From positions 1 through 64,000 of the IMG/VR virus record IMGVR_UViG_3300035670_000149: DNA of 64,000 bases. One strand, given 5' to 3'. Source of the stretch: a virus. The translations under genes and the position numbers were made by a program. The notes beneath the pieces are model-generated. The model saw only the letters and a program-made list of their open reading frames with translations. It did no database searches and was not told where the DNA came from. Positions 24,822 through 33,700 of the stretch are shown here, piece after piece; positions within the stretch are counted from its first letter, which is position 1, and every line of letters begins with the position of its first letter.

Positions 24822-24849
24822 TTTAGATACCAGTCTAAACTAAAATTAG

Positions 24850-25230
24850 TCAGTCTTCAATAGATTCGTAAGAAGCAACTACATCAATAACGTTAGAAGC
24901 AGTAACAGATTGCACAACTAACGATTGATCTTCTGTAATATAAACGCCAGATGCTCTATCGAGAACAACAAGAGAAGTTCCAGTATCGATACCTACATTT
25001 TTCTGAATATAACGTGTTGTCCCACCCCCCGCAGCTTTATCATTCATACCAACATGAACATAGTTAGTTCCTGAATTAGCGGTGTTTGCTACGATTAAAC
25101 TAGTAACTTTATAAGATGCACCGCTTGAACCGGGATTGCTTATAATACTTGTTTGGTTAGTATTTGATAATGTAGTAAAAGTAGTTACTCCTACCAGAGT
25201 TGTAATTCCAACAATATTTGGTGCAGCCAT
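24850..25230 (-). CDS. Small virion protein
   Basis: 126 residues, beta-rich, starting MAAPNIVGITTLVGVTTFTT with a VVVASYES-type C-terminus (VIDVVASYESIED). The composition (Ser/Thr/Val/Gly rich) is like capsid-decoration or fibre-base proteins of marine phages. Late promoter TATAAATA at 25266. Exact function unknown. Confidence 0.65.
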   Translation of the reverse strand: MAAPNIVGITTLVGVTTFTTLSNTNQTSIISNPGSSGASYKVTSLIVANTANSGTNYVHVGMNDKAAGGGTTRYIQKNVGIDTGTSLVVLDRASGVYITEDQSLVVQSVTASNVIDVVASYESIED

Positions 25231-25265
25231 GATTTTTAAAGAGAATTAGTTGTAGAGTCTTTGGT

Positions 25266-25273
25266 TATTTATA
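25266..25273 (-). promoter_or_regulatory. T4-type late promoter
   Basis: Minus-strand TATAAATA followed by ACCAAAGA; 36 bp upstream of the gene starting at 25230. Confidence 0.6.
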
Positions 25274-25274
25274 T

Positions 25275-25523
25275 CTATGCTCGGTAATAATTTCCAAAGA
25301 GCATACCCCAAGCAATATTTGCTGATATTGATGTTGCAGATCCTCCAATTCCTGTCAGATTAGAACCATCACCACTAAATTGAGTTGCTGTGATAATGCC
25401 ACTGACATTGATATTGCCATTTACAGTTAGCTGTTGCCCACTTGGTATGATAGCTCCTTTTTCAAAGATTACCGCACCATCATTATTAGAATTTACTAAC
25501 GTATCTACTTTGATTACAGACAT
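25275..25523 (-). CDS. Short fibre-like protein, paralogue 1 of 3
   Basis: 82 residues: MSVIKVDTLVNSNNDGAVIF, IPSGQQLTVNGNINVSG, then ATQFSGDGSNLTGI. The following two genes encode proteins with the same order of motifs. The C-terminal third (ISANIAWGMLFGNYYRA) differs. Likely a short virion fibre. Confidence 0.7.
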   Translation of the reverse strand: MSVIKVDTLVNSNNDGAVIFEKGAIIPSGQQLTVNGNINVSGIITATQFSGDGSNLTGIGGSATSISANIAWGMLFGNYYRA

Positions 25524-25524
25524 T

Positions 25525-25749
25525 TTAAACCCTCACCAAAACGCGAGCTAGACTTGCAGACTGTAGCACAACAGGTATATTAGTTATACCTGCTCCAGAT
25601 CCAACAAATGATGTTGCAGTTATAATTCCTGAAATTGAAAGATCTCCATCTGCAGAAAGAGTTTGTCCAGATGGAATAGTTGCTCCCAAAGAAACAATTA
25701 CTGGACCACCAGTTTTTGATTGTATAGAGTCAACTTGAATTTGTGACAT
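25525..25749 (-). CDS. Short fibre-like protein, paralogue 2 of 3
   Basis: 74 residues: MSQIQVDSIQSKTGGPVIVS, IPSGQTLSADGDLSISG, then ATSFVGSGAGITNI. One base separates it from paralogue 1 and three bases from paralogue 3. The C-terminus (VLQSASLARVLVRV) differs. Confidence 0.7.
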   Translation of the reverse strand: MSQIQVDSIQSKTGGPVIVSLGATIPSGQTLSADGDLSISGIITATSFVGSGAGITNIPVVLQSASLARVLVRV

Positions 25750-25752
25750 TTT

Positions 25753-25983
25753 TTAAACACTCCCTGTTACAAATGGTAGTCCAATTGCAATAGATCTTGG
25801 TATGCCCAAAATTCCAGTAAGTGCAGATCCATCTCCATGAAATTCTGTAGCAGTACAAAAACCTACATTTGCATTTAGAGATCCGTCGATTCTTTGTCCC
25901 AATGGAATTGTTAATCCACTAGAAAGTTCAATAGGACCATCATTGGCAAAATTAACAATACCGTTTACTTTTAGTTGTGACAT
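25753..25983 (-). CDS. Short fibre-like protein, paralogue 3 of 3
   Basis: 76 residues: MSQLKVNGIVNFANDGPIEL, LTIPLGQRIDGSLNANVG, then ATEFHGDGSALTGI. The shared N-terminus and shaft with variable C-termini across the three tandem genes suggest duplication and divergence of the tip. Confidence 0.7.
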   Translation of the reverse strand: MSQLKVNGIVNFANDGPIELSSGLTIPLGQRIDGSLNANVGFCTATEFHGDGSALTGILGIPRSIAIGLPFVTGSV

Positions 25984-25988
25984 AATTT

Positions 25989-26228
25989 TCAGATAACAGT
26001 AAAGGTAACTCCAGCACTAACATTAATTGTTCCAATTCCTGATACAGCAACTGGACCAACCATCATATAATTGTAATTACTGTTAGCAAGAGACACAGGA
26101 GAAGTGACTAACTTTATGTTGGAAAATGCAACAGCGGATACAATACCAACATTAAGTTCATCATTAAGAGACACTTCTTGAAGTTGTCCAGCACTATCAT
26201 TGTAAATAATAGGATTTCTTTGTGCCAT
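25989..26228 (-). CDS. Small fibre-region structural protein
   Basis: 79 residues starting MAQRNPIIYNDSAGQLQEVS, ending in a beta stretch (GTINVSAGVTFTVI). Resembles N-terminal domains of other fibre proteins in this window. Late promoter AATAAATA lies at 26248. Confidence 0.6.
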   Translation of the reverse strand: MAQRNPIIYNDSAGQLQEVSLNDELNVGIVSAVAFSNIKLVTSPVSLANSNYNYMMVGPVAVSGIGTINVSAGVTFTVI

Positions 26229-26247
26229 AACTCTGACTATTTGACTT

Positions 26248-26255
26248 TATTTATT
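26248..26255 (-). promoter_or_regulatory. Possible late promoter
   Basis: Minus-strand AATAAATA, 20 bp upstream of the gene at 25989-26228. Confidence 0.5.
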
Positions 26256-26256
26256 A

Positions 26257-26844
26257 TTAGAGGATAACTGTTCCAATCCCACCACCGCGAAGTGTGATAG
26301 GTAAAGTAATAGTCACAACAGCAGTTTTAGCACCACCAACATCACCAGTTCCAAGAGCAGTAACAGCAGCTCCAATAAAATTGAAATGTGTAAATCCAGT
26401 TCCAGTTAGAGTGCTAAAGCTATTTGATGAAACACCAATAGCTCCTCCACCAGAAATGGAAATATCAACAGTACTTCCATTGACAGCAAAAGTATTGCCA
26501 GCACCAATAAAATTGAGTGTAGTGACACTATCTGCTTTGATTGTGGTTCCAGCAGATGCAACTCCAACTGGTCCTAATGTCAAATTGAATGCCTTATAGG
26601 CAACCATTTCAAGTATATCGCCAGCAACGGCATTTGAAATGACGTTTACCGTTCTACCATCTGCCGCAGAATAATCTTGAGCATCAACTAATTTGATACC
26701 ATTCAAAAATACATCCAAATAACCTGGCGTATATCCAGAATTAAATGTTATGATTCCAACTGGACCTGTGGCAGTATGAATTTGCCTGGCAACAACTACC
26801 GGAGTTGAATCTGGTTGATTGCCGACGTATCCAAATTTTGCCAT
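26257..26844 (-). CDS. Fibre-type structural protein
   Basis: 195 residues. Its N-terminal domain (MAKFGYVGNQPDSTPVVVAR, DVFLNGIKLVDAQDYSAADG) is the same type as in the fibre protein at 18689, suggesting a common attachment domain. C-terminal region is beta-rich, with GAGNTFAVNGSTVDISISG. Probably virion; exact position unknown. Confidence 0.65.
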   Translation of the reverse strand: MAKFGYVGNQPDSTPVVVARQIHTATGPVGIITFNSGYTPGYLDVFLNGIKLVDAQDYSAADGRTVNVISNAVAGDILEMVAYKAFNLTLGPVGVASAGTTIKADSVTTLNFIGAGNTFAVNGSTVDISISGGGAIGVSSNSFSTLTGTGFTHFNFIGAAVTALGTGDVGGAKTAVVTITLPITLRGGGIGTVIL

Positions 26845-26845
26845 A

Positions 26846-27397
26846 TCAAGTTACTCCTCTGAGGAAACTGAAACTTACATCAACTGCTTCATTTCCATTT
26901 ACCGCAACTGATAATGTACTTCCAACACCAACCACGACTTTTCCAGCATCAGAAATAACAAGTGAAGATCCTTCTGGAATTGGAACGTTATGAACAATAT
27001 TCACGTGCTCATTGTTTGCTTGAGAGAGAATCAATGATGCTCTCAGTTGACTATCGGTATTGTTTGCAAAAGTTCCAGCAACAACGATTGTTTTTTCTGT
27101 TGGAGTATCAATGGCAGTGACACTATTAAATCCAACAGTTTGAGTCGTAGCAGCAGAAACGTTACTTGATGTAGAATCAACTGTCACAATTCCACCTGTT
27201 CCAAAGTTAGAAGCAGTGTTGATAGTTGTGACTCGTGTACCACCAATAAAAAATGGATTATCTACAAGAGCACCAACAGCCACATTATATGTGGAAATAT
27301 TGGTGATTCTATCGGTTGCAACTCCAATAGATGCTGTGTAGACCGTTGTGGTCACACCTACTCTTCTTACAGATTTGTTTGCAAATGACTCTGCCAT
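26846..27397 (-). CDS. Virion structural protein
   Basis: 183 residues, starting MAESFANKSVRRVGVTTTVY. Ser/Thr/Val/Ile-rich with alternating strands; ends VDVSFSFLRGVT. Similar style to small capsid/fibre proteins in cyanophages. No specific family recognised. One base from the next gene. Confidence 0.6.
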   Translation of the reverse strand: MAESFANKSVRRVGVTTTVYTASIGVATDRITNISTYNVAVGALVDNPFFIGGTRVTTINTASNFGTGGIVTVDSTSSNVSAATTQTVGFNSVTAIDTPTEKTIVVAGTFANNTDSQLRASLILSQANNEHVNIVHNVPIPEGSSLVISDAGKVVVGVGSTLSVAVNGNEAVDVSFSFLRGVT

Positions 27398-27427
27398 TTT
27401 TTTAGATCCTTTTTATTAGTTATAATA

Positions 27428-28348
27428 TTATGCACCTAGAGCAATAGCAAGACCAATAGAAATACCACTGGATTGGAAAGTAACCGTAGTAATTCCAGAA
27501 CCACCATCAGATTGGTCAACACGAACTGATGCATTCACAGGAACAAAGTTGATTGTCGATGTTGCGGTACTAACGGTTGTACCTTCAGATTGAATACCAA
27601 TTGCAATACCAGTTCCACTAAAGCTACCAGAAAAATTGGTAGCAGTCATGTAACCAGTTACATTGAGACCTGCTGGACTTGCAATAATATTATCAAAACT
27701 TGCTAATGATTTACCAGCACCAACGACAACAACAGCACCACTATTTCCTAAAGTGGAAATTGTAGTAATGCCAGTCACAGCAAGACCTGCTGGGCTTGCT
27801 ATTACATTATTAATACTCGCTAATGATTTGCCAGTACCAACAGTAATAACACCACCAGTGTTACCTAGGGTGGAAACAGTGGTTACACCCGTAACTTTTA
27901 CATTATCCGCAAAATCAACAAGATTGGAAAAGGTAGAAAATCCAGATACTCTTAGATTTCCTACAACAGAAGTTAGTCCTACAAAAGTAGAGAATCCTGT
28001 TACATTAACATTTCCATCAAGATTGACATTATTTTGAAACGTCGTAACACCAACAACTCTCAGGTTTGATATTGAGGACATCCCCAATACATTGACCTGA
28101 TTTACAGCGGTAGAAAATCCGCTTACAACTAAATTGTTATTGATCTGGGTGAATGGCAGCGTGGCAAATCCAGTAACTCTTAGAAAAGAAGTTACTACAT
28201 CTGTTGCCGCTATGGCACCTTGAACGTCAAGTTCGACCGTTGGGAGCGTGCTTCCAATACCAACCTTATTTGTTGTAGAATCGGCAAAGATTTGGTTAGT
28301 ATTAACCTCTAGACCGTTCTTGACGACAAAGTTTTTGTTAATTGCCAT
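27428..28348 (-). CDS. Tail-fibre-like structural protein
   Basis: 306 residues. N-terminus MAINKNFVVKNGLEVNTNQI (a common fibre start), then GVSTF/GFSTF repeats (residues 60-220) and two long 41-residue units (GNTGGVITVGTGKSLASIN / GNSGAVVVVGAGKSLASFD). C-terminus binds to the next protein or forms a tip. Probable fibre shaft. Confidence 0.7.
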   Translation of the reverse strand: MAINKNFVVKNGLEVNTNQIFADSTTNKVGIGSTLPTVELDVQGAIAATDVVTSFLRVTGFATLPFTQINNNLVVSGFSTAVNQVNVLGMSSISNLRVVGVTTFQNNVNLDGNVNVTGFSTFVGLTSVVGNLRVSGFSTFSNLVDFADNVKVTGVTTVSTLGNTGGVITVGTGKSLASINNVIASPAGLAVTGITTISTLGNSGAVVVVGAGKSLASFDNIIASPAGLNVTGYMTATNFSGSFSGTGIAIGIQSEGTTVSTATSTINFVPVNASVRVDQSDGGSGITTVTFQSSGISIGLAIALGA

Positions 28349-28381
28349 TGGAGTTCACTATCCCCCCAGTCTATACTCTAT

Positions 28382-29884
28382 TTAGTAAATTCTAAAGGCA
28401 GCTTCTCTAACATGAACATTTCCAATATCGTCTCCAGTAAACCAAACTCTACATTGTCCCAATTCTTTTTGAACAAAAGAAACTTTCATGTTTGGTAGTA
28501 TGATACTAGAGACACCAGCAATAGTTGTGCTGATAAACGTAAAAGCAACAATATAATCAGTATTTAAGAAAGGTTCTTGAAACTTAATCAAATAATGATT
28601 TTCTGGTAATTGATTATAATCTGTGCTGCGGGTGCCCTCATTTTGAGGTATAATGGTTGCAATAAAGTTGCCCGTATTTGTGTAGTTGAATACAGGAGTA
28701 AATCCTGCTATTACACCTGTCGTATGATACCAAGAAGCAATATAATTTACAAATCCAGTTTTTCTTATTCGAACACTACCCCGTTTTCCTTGAGGATTTC
28801 CACCTAAGGTTGTTGATAGTACTGTAACTGCACTTCCAGCCCACCCAGATCCACCACCTCCGCCGCCATTGCTACTTGATCCAGAGTATCCGCCTGTTAC
28901 TCCAGATCCACCTGCACCTCCATTATTAAATGCAAAAGCACCATTATTTTGAAGATCATCTGCTGTCAGTTCTACATTGCATGATAAATTAGAGCTACCA
29001 GCTGCAGATAAACCACATCTAGTCATTGTTCTAGTCACATTTGCCTGAGTATAATTAGAAACACTAATAAATTCTCCTGGAGTAACAACTCTACCTCCGC
29101 TGCCACCATTTGATCCAGTACCATTTTCTCCAGCAACATTAAATCCACCGCCGTCGCCTCCTTTTATTCCAGAAGAGGAAGATCCTCCTCCTCCACCAAC
29201 AACCGCCAATAAAGTTCCACCTCTTTTTATATACGTTGGTCCTCCACCATTAAATCCACTGCCAGAAGATACTCTTCCGCCGTTTGGACCATTAAAAGAA
29301 ACATCTGGTTGAGAACCATAATTATCATCACCAACTCTAAATGTATATAATTGAGATTGTTCAAAAGTTCTTCGAAGAGTACCAACTCCACCTTGTCCAG
29401 GATTAGATCCAGCGCCAGAAGAACCCCGCAAAGTAATATCTAAAGATATATCCTTTTCTTTTGCAAATACTCTCCACCACCCAGATGATGGAGTGTTAAA
29501 TCCATTGTTTGCATCTGGACCAAATTCATATTGTTGAGTTGCTATGTTCCAGTCAATAATAACAGGACTGGTAAAACTTCCATCAGAATAAGCGTTAGTT
29601 CCGTTCGAATGATATACTAATCTAAGAATATCTTGAGGTGCTCTAAGAGTAAGAGTAAATGTTTCTGATGTTACTGGATCTGCAGTTGGATGACTTACTA
29701 CAACATAATACGTACCAGCAGTTGCTGTTAGAATATTAGATATCCCATCAGTCAGAGTGGTTAAGAGTAAATTGCCATCTCTATACCAAGAATACTGAAG
29801 TAATGTAGGATCTCCAGAAGAAATAGTTGCCTTTGCAGTGATGGCTATAATTGTACCAGTTGCAAACTCTTTTGTTATTGCCAT
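28382..29884 (-). CDS. Ig-like plus glycine-rich fibre protein
   Basis: 500 residues. The first about 80 residues form a beta-sandwich pattern (SWYRDGNLLLTTL, then AGTYYVVVSHP), as in Ig-like domains. Residues 155-340 are glycine-rich (GGGGGSSSSGIKGGDGGG, GGYSGSSSNGGGGGGSG). The C-terminal 130 residues are beta-rich with no known motif. Likely a receptor-binding fibre. Confidence 0.7.
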   Translation of the reverse strand: MAITKEFATGTIIAITAKATISSGDPTLLQYSWYRDGNLLLTTLTDGISNILTATAGTYYVVVSHPTADPVTSETFTLTLRAPQDILRLVYHSNGTNAYSDGSFTSPVIIDWNIATQQYEFGPDANNGFNTPSSGWWRVFAKEKDISLDITLRGSSGAGSNPGQGGVGTLRRTFEQSQLYTFRVGDDNYGSQPDVSFNGPNGGRVSSGSGFNGGGPTYIKRGGTLLAVVGGGGGSSSSGIKGGDGGGFNVAGENGTGSNGGSGGRVVTPGEFISVSNYTQANVTRTMTRCGLSAAGSSNLSCNVELTADDLQNNGAFAFNNGGAGGSGVTGGYSGSSSNGGGGGGSGWAGSAVTVLSTTLGGNPQGKRGSVRIRKTGFVNYIASWYHTTGVIAGFTPVFNYTNTGNFIATIIPQNEGTRSTDYNQLPENHYLIKFQEPFLNTDYIVAFTFISTTIAGVSSIILPNMKVSFVQKELGQCRVWFTGDDIGNVHVREAAFRIY

Positions 29885-29888
29885 TTTA

Positions 29889-30752
29889 CTAATTTGGTTT
29901 TGTTACAATAAACCATGACTGTGCAACTCCAATATCTCCCTTAGAAATATAAAATCCAGTATACACAGTTTCATCAAAAGTTGAAGCTGAAGTCATTCGA
30001 ACTTGAATGGTACTGCCATATTGTGCCGACAAACTTTTACCAGTTCTTCCATCAACAACTAAAGATGCTGTAGGTCCATCAACAGACACAGTAAATCCTG
30101 TACATGATCTATCAACATCGGTCAAACTAAATGATTGACTATAGACAGTATTGAGATTTGCATTACGAATACCAACTAAATTATAGTTTGCATTTAGAGG
30201 ATTACAATTTGGAATAACAGGTGCAGGTGCAGGTGCTGGAGCAGGTGCTGGTGCTGGAGCAGGTGCTGGTGCAGGTGCTGGTGCTGGAGCAGGTGCTGGT
30301 GCTGGTGCGGGTGCGGGTGGCGCAGGAGTAGGAGGAACATCCCCATCTGGTTGTTGAGTAATTGTTATCTGACCCTTTACCTTTAGAATAACAGTATTAG
30401 AAGCCAAAGGAGAGTTTGATGCCCCTGGTTGAAAAGTTTGTATGCCGACTCTTGTTGGGTCTGGATAAAATATTGAATACTGAATTAAATTTTTACCATT
30501 ATAAACAGTATCTGTCATATTTGTCAGCGTTAGTTGTGTACCGATACCAACAACAGATCCATTTATCCTCCATTCATAACCTAAAGTTCCGATTCCTGCA
30601 ACAAGATAGTTGACAGTAGACACTCCTGTAAATGTAGCAGATCCACCATAAGAAATTGTTCCAGGATCATTGATCTGAGTTACATACGTCAGAAATGGTG
30701 GGTTTATTCTGACGGGTGTAGATACTTTTCTATGAAATGCTAATGGACTCAT
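29889..30752 (-). CDS. Ig-like fibre protein with an Ala-Pro linker
   Basis: 287 residues. Residues 25-125 form an Ig-like domain (LGYEWRINGSVVGIGTQLTL). Residues about 140-180 are an Ala-Pro repeat, about 16 dipeptides in a row. The rest is a second domain with a CTGF-containing strand (DRSCTGFTVSVDGPTASLVV). Alternating Ala-Pro stretches are stiff linkers, and in plants they are sites of proline hydroxylation and glycosylation. It overlaps the 2000-residue protein gene by 4 bp. Confidence 0.7.
   Translation of the reverse strand: MSPLAFHRKVSTPVRINPPFLTYVTQINDPGTISYGGSATFTGVSTVNYLVAGIGTLGYEWRINGSVVGIGTQLTLTNMTDTVYNGKNLIQYSIFYPDPTRVGIQTFQPGASNSPLASNTVILKVKGQITITQQPDGDVPPTPAPPAPAPAPAPAPAPAPAPAPAPAPAPAPAPAPAPVIPNCNPLNANYNLVGIRNANLNTVYSQSFSLTDVDRSCTGFTVSVDGPTASLVVDGRTGKSLSAQYGSTIQVRMTSASTFDETVYTGFYISKGDIGVAQSWFIVTKPN
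30219..30325. repeat. Hexanucleotide repeat coding for Ala-Pro
   Basis: About 17 copies of a (GGTGCN)-type hexanucleotide on the plus strand, with variants in third positions. Prone to slippage and length change; in-frame changes would alter only linker length. Confidence 0.8.
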
Positions 30753-33700
30753 CCGAAATTCTGTCCTCCAGGTACGCCATAGAATGAAGATCCACCATCA
30801 AATGTTATAAACGAATATATATCAGTTTTATTTGCGGTGGTAGTAACAATTGGAATCACAGAACCAGACCAGTAAACTGGTATGTTTCCTCCTCCAGAAT
30901 TTTTGAATGTATCAATACCAACTGAATATCCGCCAGTAGAATCTTGTGTTATTTTCACAGTGAATGAAGAAGAATCGCTAGGTGGATTTAGAATCTCAAA
31001 ATTATTTACAATTGAGGTAATATTGACATTGAATGACTGTGCCTGAGAAAGATCAATAGTAACCACATTTCCTACTGGAGCAACAGTCGCTACTGCCTCA
31101 GAATATGTCTTGAATCTGGCACTTCCATCAACATCAAATCTAGCTCTTGGAATTATGGTTCCAACACCAACGGAGGATCCAGATGCATGGAATACTGTTC
31201 CGCCAACACCAGCTCTTAGAGTTGTAGTCGCGGTTACAATACCAGCATTGATTGTACCAACACCAGAAAGTGCGTATTGATTTGAGATAAACTGACCGTT
31301 TACGTCTAAGATACCTCTTGCAACAGAAGTTCCAACTCCGATTCTACCAAGAGTATTAATACCAACAAATTCAGTTCCAAATCCAGATTTGATTGCAAAT
31401 GCTTTAGCAGTTTGAGTTGTTGAATATTGGACTGTTAGTAATGCATCAGGCATTGTGCTACCAACACCAACAAAATTATTCAATCCAGTATGAATACCAA
31501 TATTTGCACCAACACCAACTTCATTTCCTACCCACTTAGAATCATTTGGCAAATTCGTAATATTTGAACCATTACCATAGAGGAATGCTGCGGTTACAAA
31601 ACCAGAAGCATAGATGTTGTTGACTACGTGCAAATCATATTGTGGTCTGGTGGTTCCAATGCCAAGAGATCCGCCACATGAAACAATAACTCCTGAGCGA
31701 CCTGCAGCATTGAATCCTGACTGAGATTCTGTTCTACCAGATCCAATAACAAGTTGACATCCACCTGTAGTTTCTGTGGCAATGCCAATACGATCAAATA
31801 TTCCAATACTCTCAGTGCTTGAGGCACTAACATTACCCCATCTATACCAATCATTATCTGTAGTATAGACCCATCCAATGAATCCACCTTTTGCTGGGTT
31901 TGCATTGAATACAACATCACCAGAATTACCAGCAAGAACTGGTTGAGAGATTCCTACAGTATAATTTCTAGAAACAGTAGTATTTCCCTGTAGATATAAC
32001 GAAGTTGCTTCAAGACCACCAGGAGCAGTAGAAGTTACTTTGTTATTGAAGATAACAGGCCCATCAAATTCAGAAATAATATTTCCATCTGGTCCACCCT
32101 CTACTCTAATTGATCTTGAAATTGTAACTTCAAGAGGAGTTAGAACGTCAAAACCAACACTAACACCCGTTTCGCCAACATCTTCACCAGTTACAGAAGG
32201 AATAGGAGCATCAAATACTTCTTCTTGACCAGTCGCTGAACTTACCTTCTTATTACCAATATAGAAATCACCATCATTATTCATACCAGTGTAAACGTTT
32301 ACACCACCATCAACTTTGGTTGATTGTGAAAGTAATTCTTCTTGAGGTGATAATCTTCTATCAATTCTCTCTGGTAGAGCAGTTGAGTAGTTACCAGGAC
32401 CAAATCCAACATATTCAAATGTATGTCCAGAAGCACGAATGATAGAGTTTCTACGAAGTTCTATCGGCAAACATCTAACTTTTTTAACAACGCTGTCTAG
32501 TGGATGTGAAGATGCTTTAGTTCCAAGAATTCCTCTAAAAACCGATATAGGATTAGAAATATATCCACTAGACGCATCTACACTACTTGTAGATGTTGTG
32601 GATTTAATTCTCATCAACTCTTCATCAATTTGAATAAAGTCGCCAATATTCAGATCAAGATTTTCAACATTTTGAATATAAATGTCTGTTATCGTGGAGT
32701 TGGTAATTTGTGCAGATAATGTTGATGTAATACCAGCATAGGCATATGTCATTCTGCCAGAAATATTCTCATCGTCACTTGTAATAACTCCACCCTGAGA
32801 ACTTGTTCCATAATTATAAATTTCAGCAGTACCAGTTGCAGGAACCGTTGTTCCAATTCCGATAAAGGAAGTAAATGAAGTTACACCTAAAACGTTTGCA
32901 ACAACAAAATCACCATTATAAAGTGAACTACTTGCATTTGCAATTCGTATCTTATTGTCAGCATATAATCCATGCTTTTGAACTGTTGCAAAAGTTGCAA
33001 TTCCAGATCCAGCATCGTAACTAAACCCACTAATATTAATAACAGGTCCTGTAAGCTGAATTGTTGTATCAAGTGTTGCTTCAGATCCAATACCAATTGT
33101 ATTGGCAGATCCAACTATAGTAGAAGAAGTTACTTGGATTTCTTTATCTTTACCAACAGCAATTCCACTAATCTTATAAAGAGTATTATGAGATTGATAT
33201 ATTGCTGAGGTTACGCCTTGAACATCAAGACATTCCCCAACTGAATTATAAATTTTCTCTACACGAATAACTGCATCAGATGATCCAGCAAGTTTTGGTA
33301 GGTTGGTAACAGTCATTGTGTTACCAATTGCATAAGCAGAACCACCATCAATAATCTTAATGTCTGTAATTCCACCAGCAGGATGAATAGTTACTCTTGC
33401 AGTAGCATGTTTTCCTACAGTAGAACCAGCAAAACCTACAAGTTGTGCATTATAATAAGATTCTGTAATACCAGAACCAACTCCGTAGTTTGTACCACTG
33501 TTTGCAATACTTACGGAAACAATTCTATTCAGACCATGATCAATCTTCGTGAAAATGGTATGTGCAGTTCCAGCAGAATTTGATTGAATATCAGTGATTC
33601 CTAATCCAATATTACCAGCAAATTCAATAACTTTTCCAATTTCAGTTTCTTTGGTCAGACTGTTTTGTGGATCATTAATTGAAACCTCTCCAATTGGAGT

